Part shown: in pieces, positions 22,812 through 34,659 of the stretch
Position numbering within the stretch: the stretch's first letter is position 1
Layout: every line of letters starts with the position of its first letter
DNA from: Edaphochlamys debaryana
Taxonomy: Eukaryota; Chlorophyta; Chlorophyceae; Chlamydomonadales
Length of the DNA: 64,000 bases
Assembly: GCA_016858145.1 (NCBI GenBank)
Contig: JAEHOE010000157.1
Location: forward strand, 210,913-274,912
Direction of reading: 5' to 3'
The notes under the pieces: generated by a model
The model's input: only the letters and a program-made list of their open reading frames with translations
What the model was told of the DNA's origin: nothing
Databases searched by the model: none
Made by a program: the position numbers and the translations under genes

Positions 22812-25800
22812 AGCTGCATCAGGCCGTGCAGCGCCCCCGCCAGCGGGCGCATGAGCTGGCGGGGGCAGGTGTCGGCGCCGGCGGCCAGCAGGGCGGCCAG
22901 CAGGGAGGGCGCGGCGGCGGAGAGGACCTGGAGCAGCCTGGGTGGGGTGGGGTGGGGGGGTGGGGGGGTGGGGGGGGAGGGGGGAGGGGGGAGGGGGGGA
23001 GGGAGAGGGATGACGTGGTAGGGCGGATACACGGGCAGCGCCATCTCGCCCTGCGTTTTCACTTCGCAGCCCCCCGCAGCCACCCACCTCTCCCGCGCGG
23101 CCGCCGCCTCCGGCCCCCCCCCCGCCTCCGCCTGCTGCCTGCCCTCCGCCGCCGCCCGCGCCCCCGCCCCCAGCAGGTGCCCCAGCAGCCCCAGGGCGGC
23201 GGAGGCGGGCTCGCGCTCGCGCATGGAGCGGAGCGTGCTGGGGGGTGGGGTGTGGGGTGGGGGTAAGAGGGGAGGAAGGAGGTACGAAGGCACGTAAGAA
23301 TGGTAGTCTAGAAGGGGGATCCCTGGCTGCAGCGGTCCCACCGCTCCCACACACAGACGCGCCCAACAACCCTTGCTGCCCCCCTCCCCCTCCCCACCCT
23401 CCCATCTCCCCACCCCACCCCCCGCACCCACCCCCCCGCCCAGTCCACGATGGCGGGCAGCGCGGGCGACGCCAGCAGCCCCTCCCGCGCAAAGATGAGG
23501 CAGCGGTCGACGTAGGACAGGAAGGCGGCGGCCAGCTCGCCCGCGGAGGGGAGGGGGGCCCAGGGGTTGGAGGAGGGGGAGGGGTTGGAGGAGGCGGGGG
23601 CGGGGGTGGAGGCGGGGGTGGAGGAGGAGGGCGCGCTGGAGGAGAGGTAGCCCTGGGGGGTAGGTTGGGGCGGGGTGGGAGGGGGGCGGATCGTTGGGGC
23701 AGGGGTCGAGGCAGCCTTGCGTGTGCTGGCTCCATAGCATATACACGTTCGGGTGGGCATACGGCGTGAGGCTGGGATGGCGAGGGTTGGGCAGGAGCAA
23801 GGCGCACGGGCAGGGGTGGTCACGCGCGCGGCCACGCACCAACCCCCCGGTCTCTTCCCCCCCCCGCCTCACCGCCGCCGCCAGCTGGCTCATGGCCTCA
23901 CACGCCGCCTCCAGGGCCTGGGCCTGGGGGGGGGGGGGATGGAAGCTCATGTGAGGTAGGGTCAAGGGGGGGGGGGATGGAAGGCGAGGAACGCAGGCGT
24001 GGCCTGAGCTGGAGGCAAGCAGTGAGAGCGCGTTGCAGAGGCCCCGCCCCCGCCCCCACGATTGCCCCTCGAGTCCCCTGCGCCCCCCCTCCCCCATCGC
24101 CCCCCCTCAGGGCCCCCCTCCCACCCTCCCACCCCTACCACACCCCAGCCCGCCCCCTCTTTCTCCGCAGCCCCCATTCACCCCCACCCACACCCCCGCC
24201 ACCGCCACCGCACCTGCAGCGCCCTCGCCTCCCCGCTGTGCGCCGCCTCCCCGAACACCTCCACCACCGCCCCCAGGGCCTCCAGCACCGCCGCGTGGGG
24301 GCGGCCGCAGCGCAGCAGCGCGGCGCAGGAGGCCAGCAGGGGGGGCAGCAGGGGGCGGGCGGCGAGCTTGGCGCACACGATGGAGCGCTGACGGGGGTGG
24401 GGTGGGGGTGGGCGGGTGAGCGGTGGCGAGAGGGGCTGTTACGGGTGTGGCCGTGTGGTGTGGAGGCGTCCTGTCCCCTGGCCCCCAGCGGACTCTTAAG
24501 CTCAACCTCGGATCCCCAGGCCCTGCCCCTCCTCTCCGCCCTCCCCCTCTCCCAGACCTAACGCTCTAGACCTGGGTGCACAACGGGCTCGCCGACCGTC
24601 GCCTGGTCGTCCATGGCTCTCCAGTATGCCCCCCCGGTTCCACCCCCGCCCCCCCCCACACACACACACCTTGTACACCTCCGCCAGCGCCTCCACCACC
24701 CCCGGGTCCCTCTGGCACTGCGGCTCGGAGGCAACGGCCGTGAGCACGGGCCAGGCCACCTGGGGGGGTGGGGGGTGGTAAGGATAGGGTGGTAAGGTGG
24801 TGGAGTGGTTGGGGTTGGGGTGACGGCAGGGGGCGGTGAAAAGGGGCCGCGTGCGAGAGGGATGCAGGGCCCTGCCCCTCCCCCTCCCCTGCAACAGCCC
24901 ACCTTCCGCCATAACTGCTTCTGGGCCCTGCCCCACTTCCATGCCCCCTCCTTCCCCTCAAAAATCTCCTCTGTACCATCCGCGCCCCCCCCCCCTACAC
25001 CCCCACCTGCAGCACCCTCAGCACGGGGTGCTCCCCCGTGGCAGCCGCCGCCGCCGCCGCCGCGGCCGCCACCTGGGCCCGGTCGGGCCCGCCGTGGGCC
25101 CCGTGGCTGGGCCCGAGGTGGGCCCCCGCCGGGTGCCCCGCCAGGTGCGGGGCCTCCAGGAAGCGCACGAGGGAGGCCATGAGCTGCAGCTCGGAGGCCA
25201 GGGCGGCCAGGGTGGGGGGGGACAGGGGGCCGCCTGGGGGGGGGAGGGGAGGACACCGGAGGGCGGAGGTTAGGGCTTGGGGTCGCGTGGGATCGTTGGA
25301 AAAGGAGCGGGAGCAAGTGGGGTGCCCGGTCCCCATCACAACCCCAGGCCCATGCCCTCTCACCCGCCGCGGCCGCCGCCGCCGCGATCGCCTGCGCCCG
25401 CGCCACGCACGGCCCCATGAGCGCACACCCTGCCGCCGCCGCCGCCTCCGTGGGCAGCCCCGCCGCCAGCCGCGCCAGCCCCTCCACCACCGCCGCGCGC
25501 TGCTCGGGGCCGAGCCCGGGGGCGAGGGGGGGCAGGGCGGGGGCGGCCGAGGAGGAGGGGGCGGGGGGGGGCGGGGGCGCCACTGCGGCCATGGCGGTGG
25601 CCGCCAGGGCCGAGAGGGTGGGGGGGTCGGCGGTGAGTCGCTCGGCGCCGCGGACGCAGAGGTTGCGGAAGGCCTGGGGGTGGGGGTGAGGGGAGGGGGG
25701 GAACAGAAGGAGAGGGAAAGGGGAAGGGAGGAAGGGGGGGGGCGAGGGGTCAGGGGGCTGTGTGCAGGAGGAAGCGAGCATGGGAGGCAGCAGTGCGGCA

Positions 25801-28800
25801 GCAACCCGCAAGGCATGGACAGTGAGAGTAACATTGGATGATGATGGATCGGGGATTCAGTGCCTCCTTAGTATTGGCTTCCTGGCGCCCCAACCCCCGG
25901 TGCAGCCTCGGAGGATCCCGCCCCCATCCGCCCCACCTGCGCCGCCGCCCCCGCCGCCTGTGGCACCGCCAGGGCCTGCAGCAACAGCCCCAGAGCGCCC
26001 TGGGGGGGTGGGGAAGCGGAGGGGGGGGGGGGTAGCGGGAGGGCAGCTGAGACAAAATATGAAGGGAGGAGGCAGCCTGCCGTCCCCTTCCCATCCTTCC
26101 CCGCCGCACACACATGCTGCCCTGCCTTTACACGAGCAGCCCTGAACACATGCCGCCCCAGCAAGCAGCCCCCACCTGCAGCGGCGCCTGCGGGGCCTTG
26201 CCCATCCAGGCCGCCAGCTCGGCGATGAGGCGGCAGGCGGCCAGGGCCACCCAGGGCACCGGGAGCAGGCTGGGGGGTTGGAAGGGGGGGGGAGGGGGGG
26301 GGTTGGAAGGGGGGGGGAGGGGGGGGGGGGTTGGAGAAGGGGGGGGGAGGTGAGGGCAAGATCCGTGTGGTTGCGGCAACGTCCCCGCGTCCCCGCGAGT
26401 GCGATTCCCCCCTCGAGAGTACGAGGGTCCACCAAACAATTGCCAGCCTCGTCCCCACCCACCCAAGGATTCCCTGGCGTCGGCGCGATCCCGCTCAGCA
26501 ACAAACAACCCCCTCACCCCCACACCTGGCCAGCCTGCCCCCGGGGGAGCACAGGTCGTTGAAGAGCCGCAGCAGCAGGGCCTGGGGGGGGGGGAGGGGA
26601 GGGTGGAAGCGTGGAGGGGGAACCGTGGAGGCAACACGCACTTCCGCGCGGCGCAGCACATACCGGTCGTGACCGGTCGCTGCCACCAAGCAGCCCCCCC
26701 CTCCCTAACACCCTCCCCCAAAACAGCCCCCTGACACACCCCCACCTGCGCCTCCGCCGCTGCCGCCGCTGCCTCGGGGGAGTCCAGCGCCCCCGCCCGG
26801 CCCCCCATGGCCACGGACTGGGGGGGGGGGGAGGGGGAGGAAGGGGGAAAGATGTTGCTGCTAAACGCGGGGAGGAGTTACACACGCAAGCGTGCCCCCA
26901 GCGCAGGCGCGGCTGGTGCAGGGAGGTCAACCACCAGGCCCGCCTGGGCCCCGCCCTGGGCCCCCGTCCTGGGCCTGCCTCGGGCCCCACCTTGATCTGT
27001 ATGTGCAACGCCCTCAGGCTGAACACCGCCGCCTCCGCCTCCTGCCACGATCGCCCGCCGCCGCCCGCCGCAGCCGCCGCAGCCGCGGCGTTGGCCGCAG
27101 ACGCGCCCGCCGCCGGCCCCGCTGGCCCGCCCCCGCCTGCCGCCGCCTCCCAGGCCGCCGCCGCCGCCGCCGCCGGGCTGGGCCCGCCGCCTCCGCCCGC
27201 CGCCGTCGCCTCCGCCACCAGCGCCGCCAGCAGGGGCGTACGGCACTGGCCGTACATGGACTCGAGCAGCTCGGTGCCCTGCTGCTCGCGGAACCTTTGG
27301 GGGATGCGGGGGGAGGGGGCCAGAGGGACAAGAGGATAAGAGAGGCCATGAGAGGTAGGGGCATTTGGGGTAACGCGGAAGGGGTAGCGAATCGGGGGGA
27401 TGCGGGCAGGAACCAGGAAGCAGCAGCGCCCAGGATAGGCTATGCTGACCCTGACTCTGTACGGTACTTGCTGCCAGGCAGCCAGGGACGGTAGCAGCAG
27501 GGTGTGTAGGGCGAGGGCGGAGCGGGGGAAGGGATTCGGAGGGACGCGCTCCGTACCCCACCTGCCTCGCCTTCCGCCACCACCGCACGTCCGCTCTGCT
27601 CCCCTTCCACCTTTCCTTCCTCTACCCTCCCCCCCACCTGTGAAACGCCTCCTCGTCTTCCTCCACCTCCTCATCCCAGCTCACGAACCCGCGGGGGTAG
27701 GCCGCAGCCGCCAGCACCTGGGGGGAGGGGGGGACGGGCGGAGGAGGGGGTTCGCCGCGTGACTGGGCCGTGAGGGCTGTTCGAGGCAAGTGCACTACGC
27801 GTCGGCCTTTGTCGGGGAGATGGAGTGGGAGGTTGAGAGCTTGGGCGCAGGCAAGTAAATGAATTCCACACAACGACAACTTCCGCCGGCTTGGAGCTCT
27901 GCCGACCTTTACGGTTGTGTGTCGCTTTTGCAGTCCAGGCTTTCTGGCACAGGCGACGCAACCCCTTTCCGTACCCCACCCCCCAACCCCACCCCCCCGG
28001 GCCCCCACCCACCGCCGGCAGCAGGCAGCCGAAGAGCGGCGCCCCCAGTGCGGGGTGGCGCTGGGCGGTGGGCACCGTGTTGAGCGCCAGCAGGTAGTCG
28101 GCGGCGGCCTCGGCGGGGGGGCGGCGGCCGGGGCTGGAGGGGGGGGGGAGGGCGTCGGGGGGGATAGAGGCGGGGTGAGGCGGGGTCAGAAGGGCAGGTT
28201 GAGGGACGTGCGTGCGGGGTAGTCGGGGAGCCATCGGGCATTGGCGGCTGGGCTCTGTTCCCCATGCCTGGGGCCTCCCGGCCCTCTCAAGGCCCCAGGC
28301 CTCCATGACGGCCTCGCACTACAGCCCCCCCGGCCCCACCCGCCACCCACCACGCAGACATCGCCGCCACCACCGCCCTCGCCAGCGCCACCGCCCGCTC
28401 CCCCGCCGTCGTCAGATCCCCCGCGTTCCGCTCCGCCATCGCCGCCGCCACCCGCAGCGCCGCCACCAGCGCCGCCGCCGCCGCACCCTCCTCCCCGCCG
28501 CCGCCTCCGCCGCCACCCCCTGCCGCCTCCGCCGCCACCTCCGCCGCGGCCGCCGCCGCCAGGTGCTGACCCAGCAGCGGCACGAGCACGTCGACGGCGG
28601 CGGCGCTGGCGGCGGCGTCAGCGGCGGCGCCGCCGGCGGCGTCGTCTGCCGTACGGCCGCCGGGCCCCAGTACGTCCGCCGCCAGATCCGCCGCCGCGCC
28701 GTACAGTGCGATGGCGGGCTGCTGCTGCCGTCGCGCGGATGCGGTGGCGGCGGCCGGGGAGGCGGTGGGGTGCCCGGGCGGGGGCAGGGACAGGAGCTGC

Positions 28801-31800
28801 AGGAGGGAGGCCAGGAGGCCGGGGGAGAGCGCCTGGCAGGGCAGGAAGGGGGGGGAGGGGGGGGGGGCGGAGAAGGAGGGGTAAGGCAGGGGGGGGCACG
28901 CGAGGCTCATCTCCCCGGGCATGCACCCCCGGCCCCTGGCACGCCCGTCCCCCGTGCGTCCGCCTTCCTCAGCCAACTCCTCCCTCCTCCTCCCTCACAC
29001 ACACACACACCGCCGTCCTCCCCTCCCCTCCAAGCACACCCACCACCCACCCCCTCATGCCCCGCAACCCCTGTTCACCCTCCACCCCCCACCTGCAACC
29101 CCCCCTCCTTCAAACCCCCCCTCCCCCCCCCACCTCGAGCTCCGCGGGCGACAGGCCGCACCCCGAGGCGCCCCCCGCGTCCAGCCGCACCCACGCCCCC
29201 GCCGCCCGCACCGCCCCCGCCAGCAGCGCCCAGGACCGCAGCCCGGGGGCGGGGGCGGGGCCGGGGGAGGCGGAGGGGGAGGGGGAGGGGGAGGCGGCGC
29301 CCCCGGGGGAGGCGGCGGAGGGCGAGGGCGAGGCGTTCGGGTCGGAGGGGCCGGCCGCGTCGGCGGGCGCTGCAGGGGGGTGGGGTGGGGGTGGGGTGTG
29401 AGTGAGCGTGGGGGCGTGGGAGGCGAGTTTGGATCTCCGTGTCTCGAAGGCGACACCGAGCCCCCCCACACACACACCGGGGGCTCACCGCCCGCCTCCA
29501 CCCTCGCAGGCATCCGGCTGAGCCCAGTCTGAGCGCAGTGCCTTTTCCGGTCTTTCTCTCAGCATCCCCAACGGGCGTAGAGCCCACCCCAGGAATCCAC
29601 ACGCCCCCCCCCCCATACACACACGTGCCCCCCCCATACACACCCTCCAACCCCTGCTGCGGCTGGTGCGGCTCGCGAAAGAAGCGCATCCCACAATGCA
29701 CGCCGGCACGCACGCACGCCAGCCCAGCGAGCTCGCCTACACACTGCACTCAAGAGAGCTCTAGAGTTAGGTCTAGCTGCCTTAGCCTACGCCACTCGTC
29801 CAGCCAGCCACGACGGAGCCGCTGCTGGAGCCCGCCGGACCTCTCGCTCAGACCTCGGTGCGCATCGGGCTCGCTGGCTGCCGCTCTATCCCTTCCTTCG
29901 CTCCCCAATGCTCCGAAAATAACCCCCAGGGCCCCCCCCCCCAACCCCGTCCCCACCTGTCGCCAGCGCCATGGCCTCCCGGCACAGCCCCAGCACGCCC
30001 CCCCGCTGCGCCACCAGGCCCCCGCCCCCCGGGGCCCCCGCCCCCGGGCCCTCCCCCGCCACCAGCGCCTGGCGCCGAGCCCTGCAGAGAGGGAAGGGGG
30101 GGACGGGGGTGGGTGGGAGGGGGAGGGAGAGGGGGGGAATGAGACGGGGGCTGGCGGGGGGCGAGTGAGACCTGGCCCCAACGTTCCTCCTGCACCTCGC
30201 GCCCCCCGTCGCCGTGCCAGTTGACGTGCGTTAGCAGCGTCGGCCCCGCCTCCCCCGCCTCCCTTAACCCCCCCCCCCTCCCTGACCCCCCCCCCCCCTC
30301 CCCGCCTGTCCAGCCCGTCCGCCTCCTCCGCCAGCCCCCACCCCCACTGCCTTGCCCCTCACAGGACCCCCCCCCCCCTCCCTGACCCCCCCCCCCCCTC
30401 CCCACCTGTCCAGCCCGTCCGCCTCCTCCGCCAGCCCCCCACCCCCACTGCCTTGCCCCTCACAGGACCCCCCCCCCCTCCCTGACCCCCCCCCTCCCAC
30501 CTGTCCAGCCCGTCCGCCTCCTCCGCCAGCCCCCACCCCCACTGCCTTGCCCCTCACAGGACCCCCCCCCCTCCCTGACCCCCCCCCCTCCCCACCTGTC
30601 CAGCCCGTCCGCCTCCTCCGCCAGCCCCACCCCCACTGCCTTGCCCCTCACAGGACCCCCCCCCCCTCCCTGACCCCCCCCCCTCCCTACCTGTCCAGCC
30701 CGTCCGCCTCCTCCGCCAGCCCCCACCCCCACTGCCTTGCCCCTCACAGGACCCCCCCCCCCTCCCTGACCCCCCCCCCTCCCCACCTGTCCAGCCCGTC
30801 CGCCTCCTCCGCCAGCCCCCCACCCCCACTGCCTTGCCCCTCACAGGACCCCCCCCCCCCCTCCCTGACCCCCCCCCCTCCCCACCTGTCCAGCCCGTCC
30901 GCCTCCTCCGCCAGCCCCCACCCCCCACTGCCTTGCCCCTCACAGGAACCCCCCCCCCCCCTCCCTGACCCCCCCCCCTCCCCACCTGTCCAGCCCGTCC
31001 GCCTCCTCTGCCAGCCCCCACCCCCATTGCCTTGCCCCTCACAGGCCCCCCCCCTCCCTGACCCCCCCCCCTCCCCACCTGTCCAGCCCGTCCGCCTCCT
31101 CCGCCAGCCCCCACCCCCACTGCCTTGCCCCTCACAGGACCCCCCCCCCCTCCCTGACCCCCCCCCCCCTCCCCACCTGTCCAGCCCGTCCGCCTCCTCC
31201 GCCAGCCCCCACCCCCACTGCCTTGCCCCTCACAGGAACCCCCCCCCCTCCCTGACCCCCCCCCCCCCTCCCCACCTGTCCCAGCCCGTCCGCCTCCTCC
31301 GCCAGCCCCCACCCCCACTGCCTTGCCCCTCACAGGACCCCCCCCCTCCCTGACCCCCCACCCCCCCACCTGTCCAGCCCGTCCGCCTCCTCCGCCAGCT
31401 GCTGCAGCATCAGCAGGGAGCAGCGCAGCAGCGCCTCACCACCGGCCTGGGGGGGGGGGGAGGGTTGTGGGGGCGGGGGGCAGAGGTGAGGAGCCGGAGA
31501 GGGGCGGGCCCTTGCGCCTGGCCTCGCCACAGGTGGCACCAGGAGGCACCCCCCCACCCTGCCGTCCGACCCCCCTCCCTTCCTCTGCCCTCACGCAAGT
31601 GCAGTGCCGGTCTGCCACCCTCAACCGCCCCTGTCCCTCGCCCCACCGCGTTCCCGGCTGCCCTGAGTAAGCCCAACACGGCTTCAATAAAGACCCGGAG
31701 AACGCCCCGGAACTCCTGTTGCCCCCCGGAGCGCCAGGGCTCCCGCCCTGACCCCTATGCCCCCAGGGCTCCCACCCCACCCGCCCCTGTCCCTCGCCCC

Positions 31801-32670
31801 ACCCAGACGACCCCCCCAAAGCTCCCAGCGGACTCCCCACTCTCCAGCAGCGTCTCCGGAAAGCCCTCTCGCCCCTCCCCGGCCGGCTCCCACCCTGACC
31901 CTTGCCCCCCAGGACCCCCCACCCCACCCGCTCCGCCGGCGCCGCCGCGCCCATGGCTGCCCTGCCCGCCGCCGCCAGCTCCGCCGCCGCCGCCAGGTGC
32001 CGCTCCGCCGCCTCCCGCCCGCCCAGCGCCGCTGTGGACGCCGCCAGCAGCGCCAGTCGGTCCAGCAGCACGGCGGGAGCGGAGGCGGCGGGGGCGGCGG
32101 GGCCAGCGGGGCCGCTGGGGAGCAGCAGGGCACGCAGGCGGGTGCTGGTGTGTGTGTAGGGATTTAGAGGGGGATTGAGGGGGAGGGATATGAGGGGGTA
32201 ACGGCATGAGCAAGGGGACCGCGGTGGAGGGAGGGGAGAAAGGAAAGGGAGCTGGGGTGCAGTCGTGAAGGCGGCATGAGTGCGTGCTTCGGAGCGGTGG
32301 GAGGGAGGTGGCAGGTAGGTAGGAAGGCAGGCTGGGCCTTGGGCCCGATGGGGACCCGGAGGCCGGGATCCTTGAGCCCGCCCGGTCTCCGAGCGTTGAC
32401 CAAGGCTAGCCTCGAGACCCACCCGTACGCCTCCGACAGCTCCATCCTCTGCTGCGGGCTGAGGCGACCCCACTCGCTGCGCGTCTTGGATGCAAGCATG
32501 TTCGCCGCGAAGAAGGCCGCCTCCAGCGACGGGGGCTCCGTCAGCAGCGAGAGAGCTGCACCCCAAGCGTCAGGCGTCTTCGCAAAGTCATTTAGCCACA
32601 AGTTGGCAGCGGCCTGTTGCTGCGGGTCCTGCCCAAACAGCGCTGCCAGCGCTGGTCTAAACTGATCCAT
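22128..32670 (-). CDS. Importin-beta family karyopherin, transportin-3/importin-13-like
   Basis: Nuclear transport receptor that would carry SR-type splicing factors or similar cargo with Ran (family knowledge). Twenty-three exons, low to high: 22128-22393, 22696-22937, 23088-23237, 23432-23652, 23873-23923, 24214-24387, 24670-24759, 25007-25233, 25364-25673, 25937-25999, 26176-26269, 26526-26581, 26746-26817, 26991-27294, 27638-27717, 28013-28133, 28351-28832, 29134-29369, 29957-30068, 30172-30262, 31370-31446, 31928-32144, 32423-32670. Phases close to 1327 residues. The N-terminus (QQQAAANLWLNDFAKTPDAW, AAFFAANMLASKTR) is the importin-beta N-terminal repeat. FVSWDEEVEEDEEAFHRFRE, AVFSLRAL, AFRNLCV and the end VADFFALARGEASEDVMLAYDM fit TNPO3/IPO13. 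It is about 350 residues longer than usual through Ala/Gly/Pro-rich insertions. TNPO3 versus IPO13 is not settled. The intron at 22394-22695 appears to use a GC or shifted boundary (see findings). Confidence 0.85.
30302..31380 (-). repeat. Tandem array duplicating an exon end plus 5' splice site
   Basis: About 11 head-to-tail copies, period roughly 93-103 bases, occupy most of the intron between karyopherin exons 31370-31446 and 30172-30262. Each copy carries, on the minus strand, the last about 30 bases of the upstream exon (encoding LAEEADGLDR) directly followed by its donor GTGGGG. The junctions lie near 30307, 30405, 30499, 30596, 30691, 30787, 30884, 30984, 31077, 31176 and 31276. The authentic one is at 31370. 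One copy (31276) has an extra base. Confidence 0.93.
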
Positions 32671-34659
32671 CTTGGTTGCGTGATATAAGGGTTGTAAGCA
32701 ATCTATGCAGGCTTGCTAGCGACGTAAGAAGAGGCACACCGGGAATGCGACCAATCGGCGTGTCGTTTGCTGTCAGAGTTGATCGCGAACAGGTGCAAGC
32801 GCGAGGTATGAGTTCAAACAGAACAATACTCTCGTGGGCGCAAGATGTGTGCGACCTCGCCGACGCGTGCCCGCCACCACCTGGCCTCCCGCCCAACGCC
32901 CCAACTGCAGTTCAGAAACCGCCCGACCCCCCTCAGCACCCCGACTGACCGCGCCAGCACCGCCCACCCCCAGCGGTCTCATCCGCCCTTCACCATCTAG
33001 ACCGGCCCTCGTGAGGACATGCCTGCCACACACTTGTGGGCCAACGCGCACGTACTGACGCATAACAGCTGGGGCCTCGACACCAGGAGCCACGAGCCAG
33101 GGAAGCGTCGTTCACGCGCGCAGTGCCTCCTTGGTTCGCCCCAGCCTCGGTGTTGCACACCGCTGGCAGCCGTGGCAGGCCCGGCACCATTCCTTCCTTC
33201 TTGTGCGTTGCGGCAGCGGCTGCATCGACGCGCTCAGCTGCATCCCCCATTCCCCCGTCATCGCCGTGGCTGCGCTGCAGGACTGCTGGGAGCCCTCGGC
33301 CTCTGGCGACCTCGGCCTGCCCTGTGCTTGCCTTCCGTCAGCCAATACCCCCCTCGCGGGCCCAGGGCCCAAGGGGAGCCAGGGGGCTCTGGCCCGGGCG
33401 CTAGGCAGCTGGGGCAGTGCAGCCGGGCCCGCCAGAGCGCGGCGCACACATGGGGCAGGGGGGGGCGCCAGGGGGTGGCAGCTAGGAGGCTACGAGGTGA
33501 CGGGCTGCATCACTTGCGTGGCCTGAAGGTGAGGGAAGGTGAGGGAAGGTGCAGCGGTACTGGGGCTGACCACCACATGTGGGCAGCGATGCTATCTTCC
33601 GTTGACAGAAGTGCGGAGGGCCGGCGCTTGAGGCCCCGGCCAGTGGCAAAAGTGCGAAAGCGGTCAGCACTTTGCAGCCTCCGGCAGCCCTCCGGCGCGC
33701 CCGCCGTGCAGGACACTAACCCAAGCTTCCGGGTTCCTAACCTCCCTGCCTCTCCCTTACTGGCAGCCCTTCCGGGCCTTTCCGGGTTCCGGACCCCCCC
33801 GCCTCCCCCTAGCTGACACTCCTGCCATCCAGCCGTGTGCACTGCACCCCCACGACGGGGCGTAAAAGTGAAGGCGCGGACAGCACTTCGGGCGTTCACT
33901 GCATGTGGGGTGCAGTGGGGCCTGCGCTCCCCAGACGCACAACACCCCAGCACTGACCACGGCCCCTGCGAGCACAGAACTCCAGCACTGACCTGCGGAG
34001 GCAGTGGGGACGCAGCCCCCAGAGCGCCAAACCCCCTCGCTGATGTTACAGGTGTTGACCCAACCCGCGTGCTCCATTAGGGCCAGAAAGCACACCGCCG
34101 TTAGGGCCAGGGAGCGCACCGCATGGCACATGCCACGCAGCTCGGGGCCCGTCTGCACGCGTCAATGCCCACCACCCTCCTCCGCTGCCCCACATCACCA
34201 CACGGCATGCCCATGCAACACCCGTGATCCGTTCTGCTAGTTCAACACAAAAGCCCCTACTCTTGTCAGAGATGTCACCGAAACCTCCACAAAGTCACTC
34301 CTAGTCACACCACAGTTAGCCGTCACCAGCGTCTGGCTGGCCGTCCGCCTCTGAGTTTGGCACCGGCGCGCGTCCAACGGTCCAACAACACATGCTCAAA
34401 GGCCCCACTCCGAACTGCGCACCTGCTCCCCCCCAGCCTGCCCGGTTCTGTCGCGCTGGCGACCCGTCATGTCCAGTCCCACCTAGCTCCTAGCTCCATC
34501 GCTCCGCAGCCCCATCACGCATGCTGCCTCCCCTGCCCCACGCCACGCCTTGCCACGCACGCCACCGCCCAGCGTCCGGACATGTTAGTTCCCCTTTTCT
34601 CTCCTCGCCACGTCAGGACATGATGCACCTTCTGCCCCTCCACCCCCTCCGCCGGGCGC
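32671..34659. other. 2 kb interval between the karyopherin start and the next gene's 3' end
   Basis: The first few hundred bases, AT-richer than the surroundings, probably hold the karyopherin promoter. No protein family is recognisable. It contains two dispersed-repeat segments: 34039-34083 (matches 10455-10495 inverted) and about 33960-33985 (matches about 49948-49972 inverted). Confidence 0.5.
34039..34083. repeat. Dispersed repeat, copy 2 (inverted relative to copy 1)
   Basis: Reads GATGTTACAGGTGTTGACCC then AACCCGCGTGCTCCATTAGG. Its reverse complement matches 10455-10495. Both copies read a similar peptide (AGWVNTxNI) in one frame, but no larger protein is evident. Confidence 0.75.

Noticed and set aside
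30352..31353. 333-residue plus-strand open frame, Pro-rich
   Set aside because: It is the antisense reading of the tandem intron array; the repeat period rather than selection keeps it open.
30302..31380. Regularly spaced repeats resembling a CRISPR array
   Set aside because: Units are head-to-tail and nearly identical throughout, with no distinct spacers. They lie in a eukaryotic intron and are explained as duplicated exon-donor junctions.
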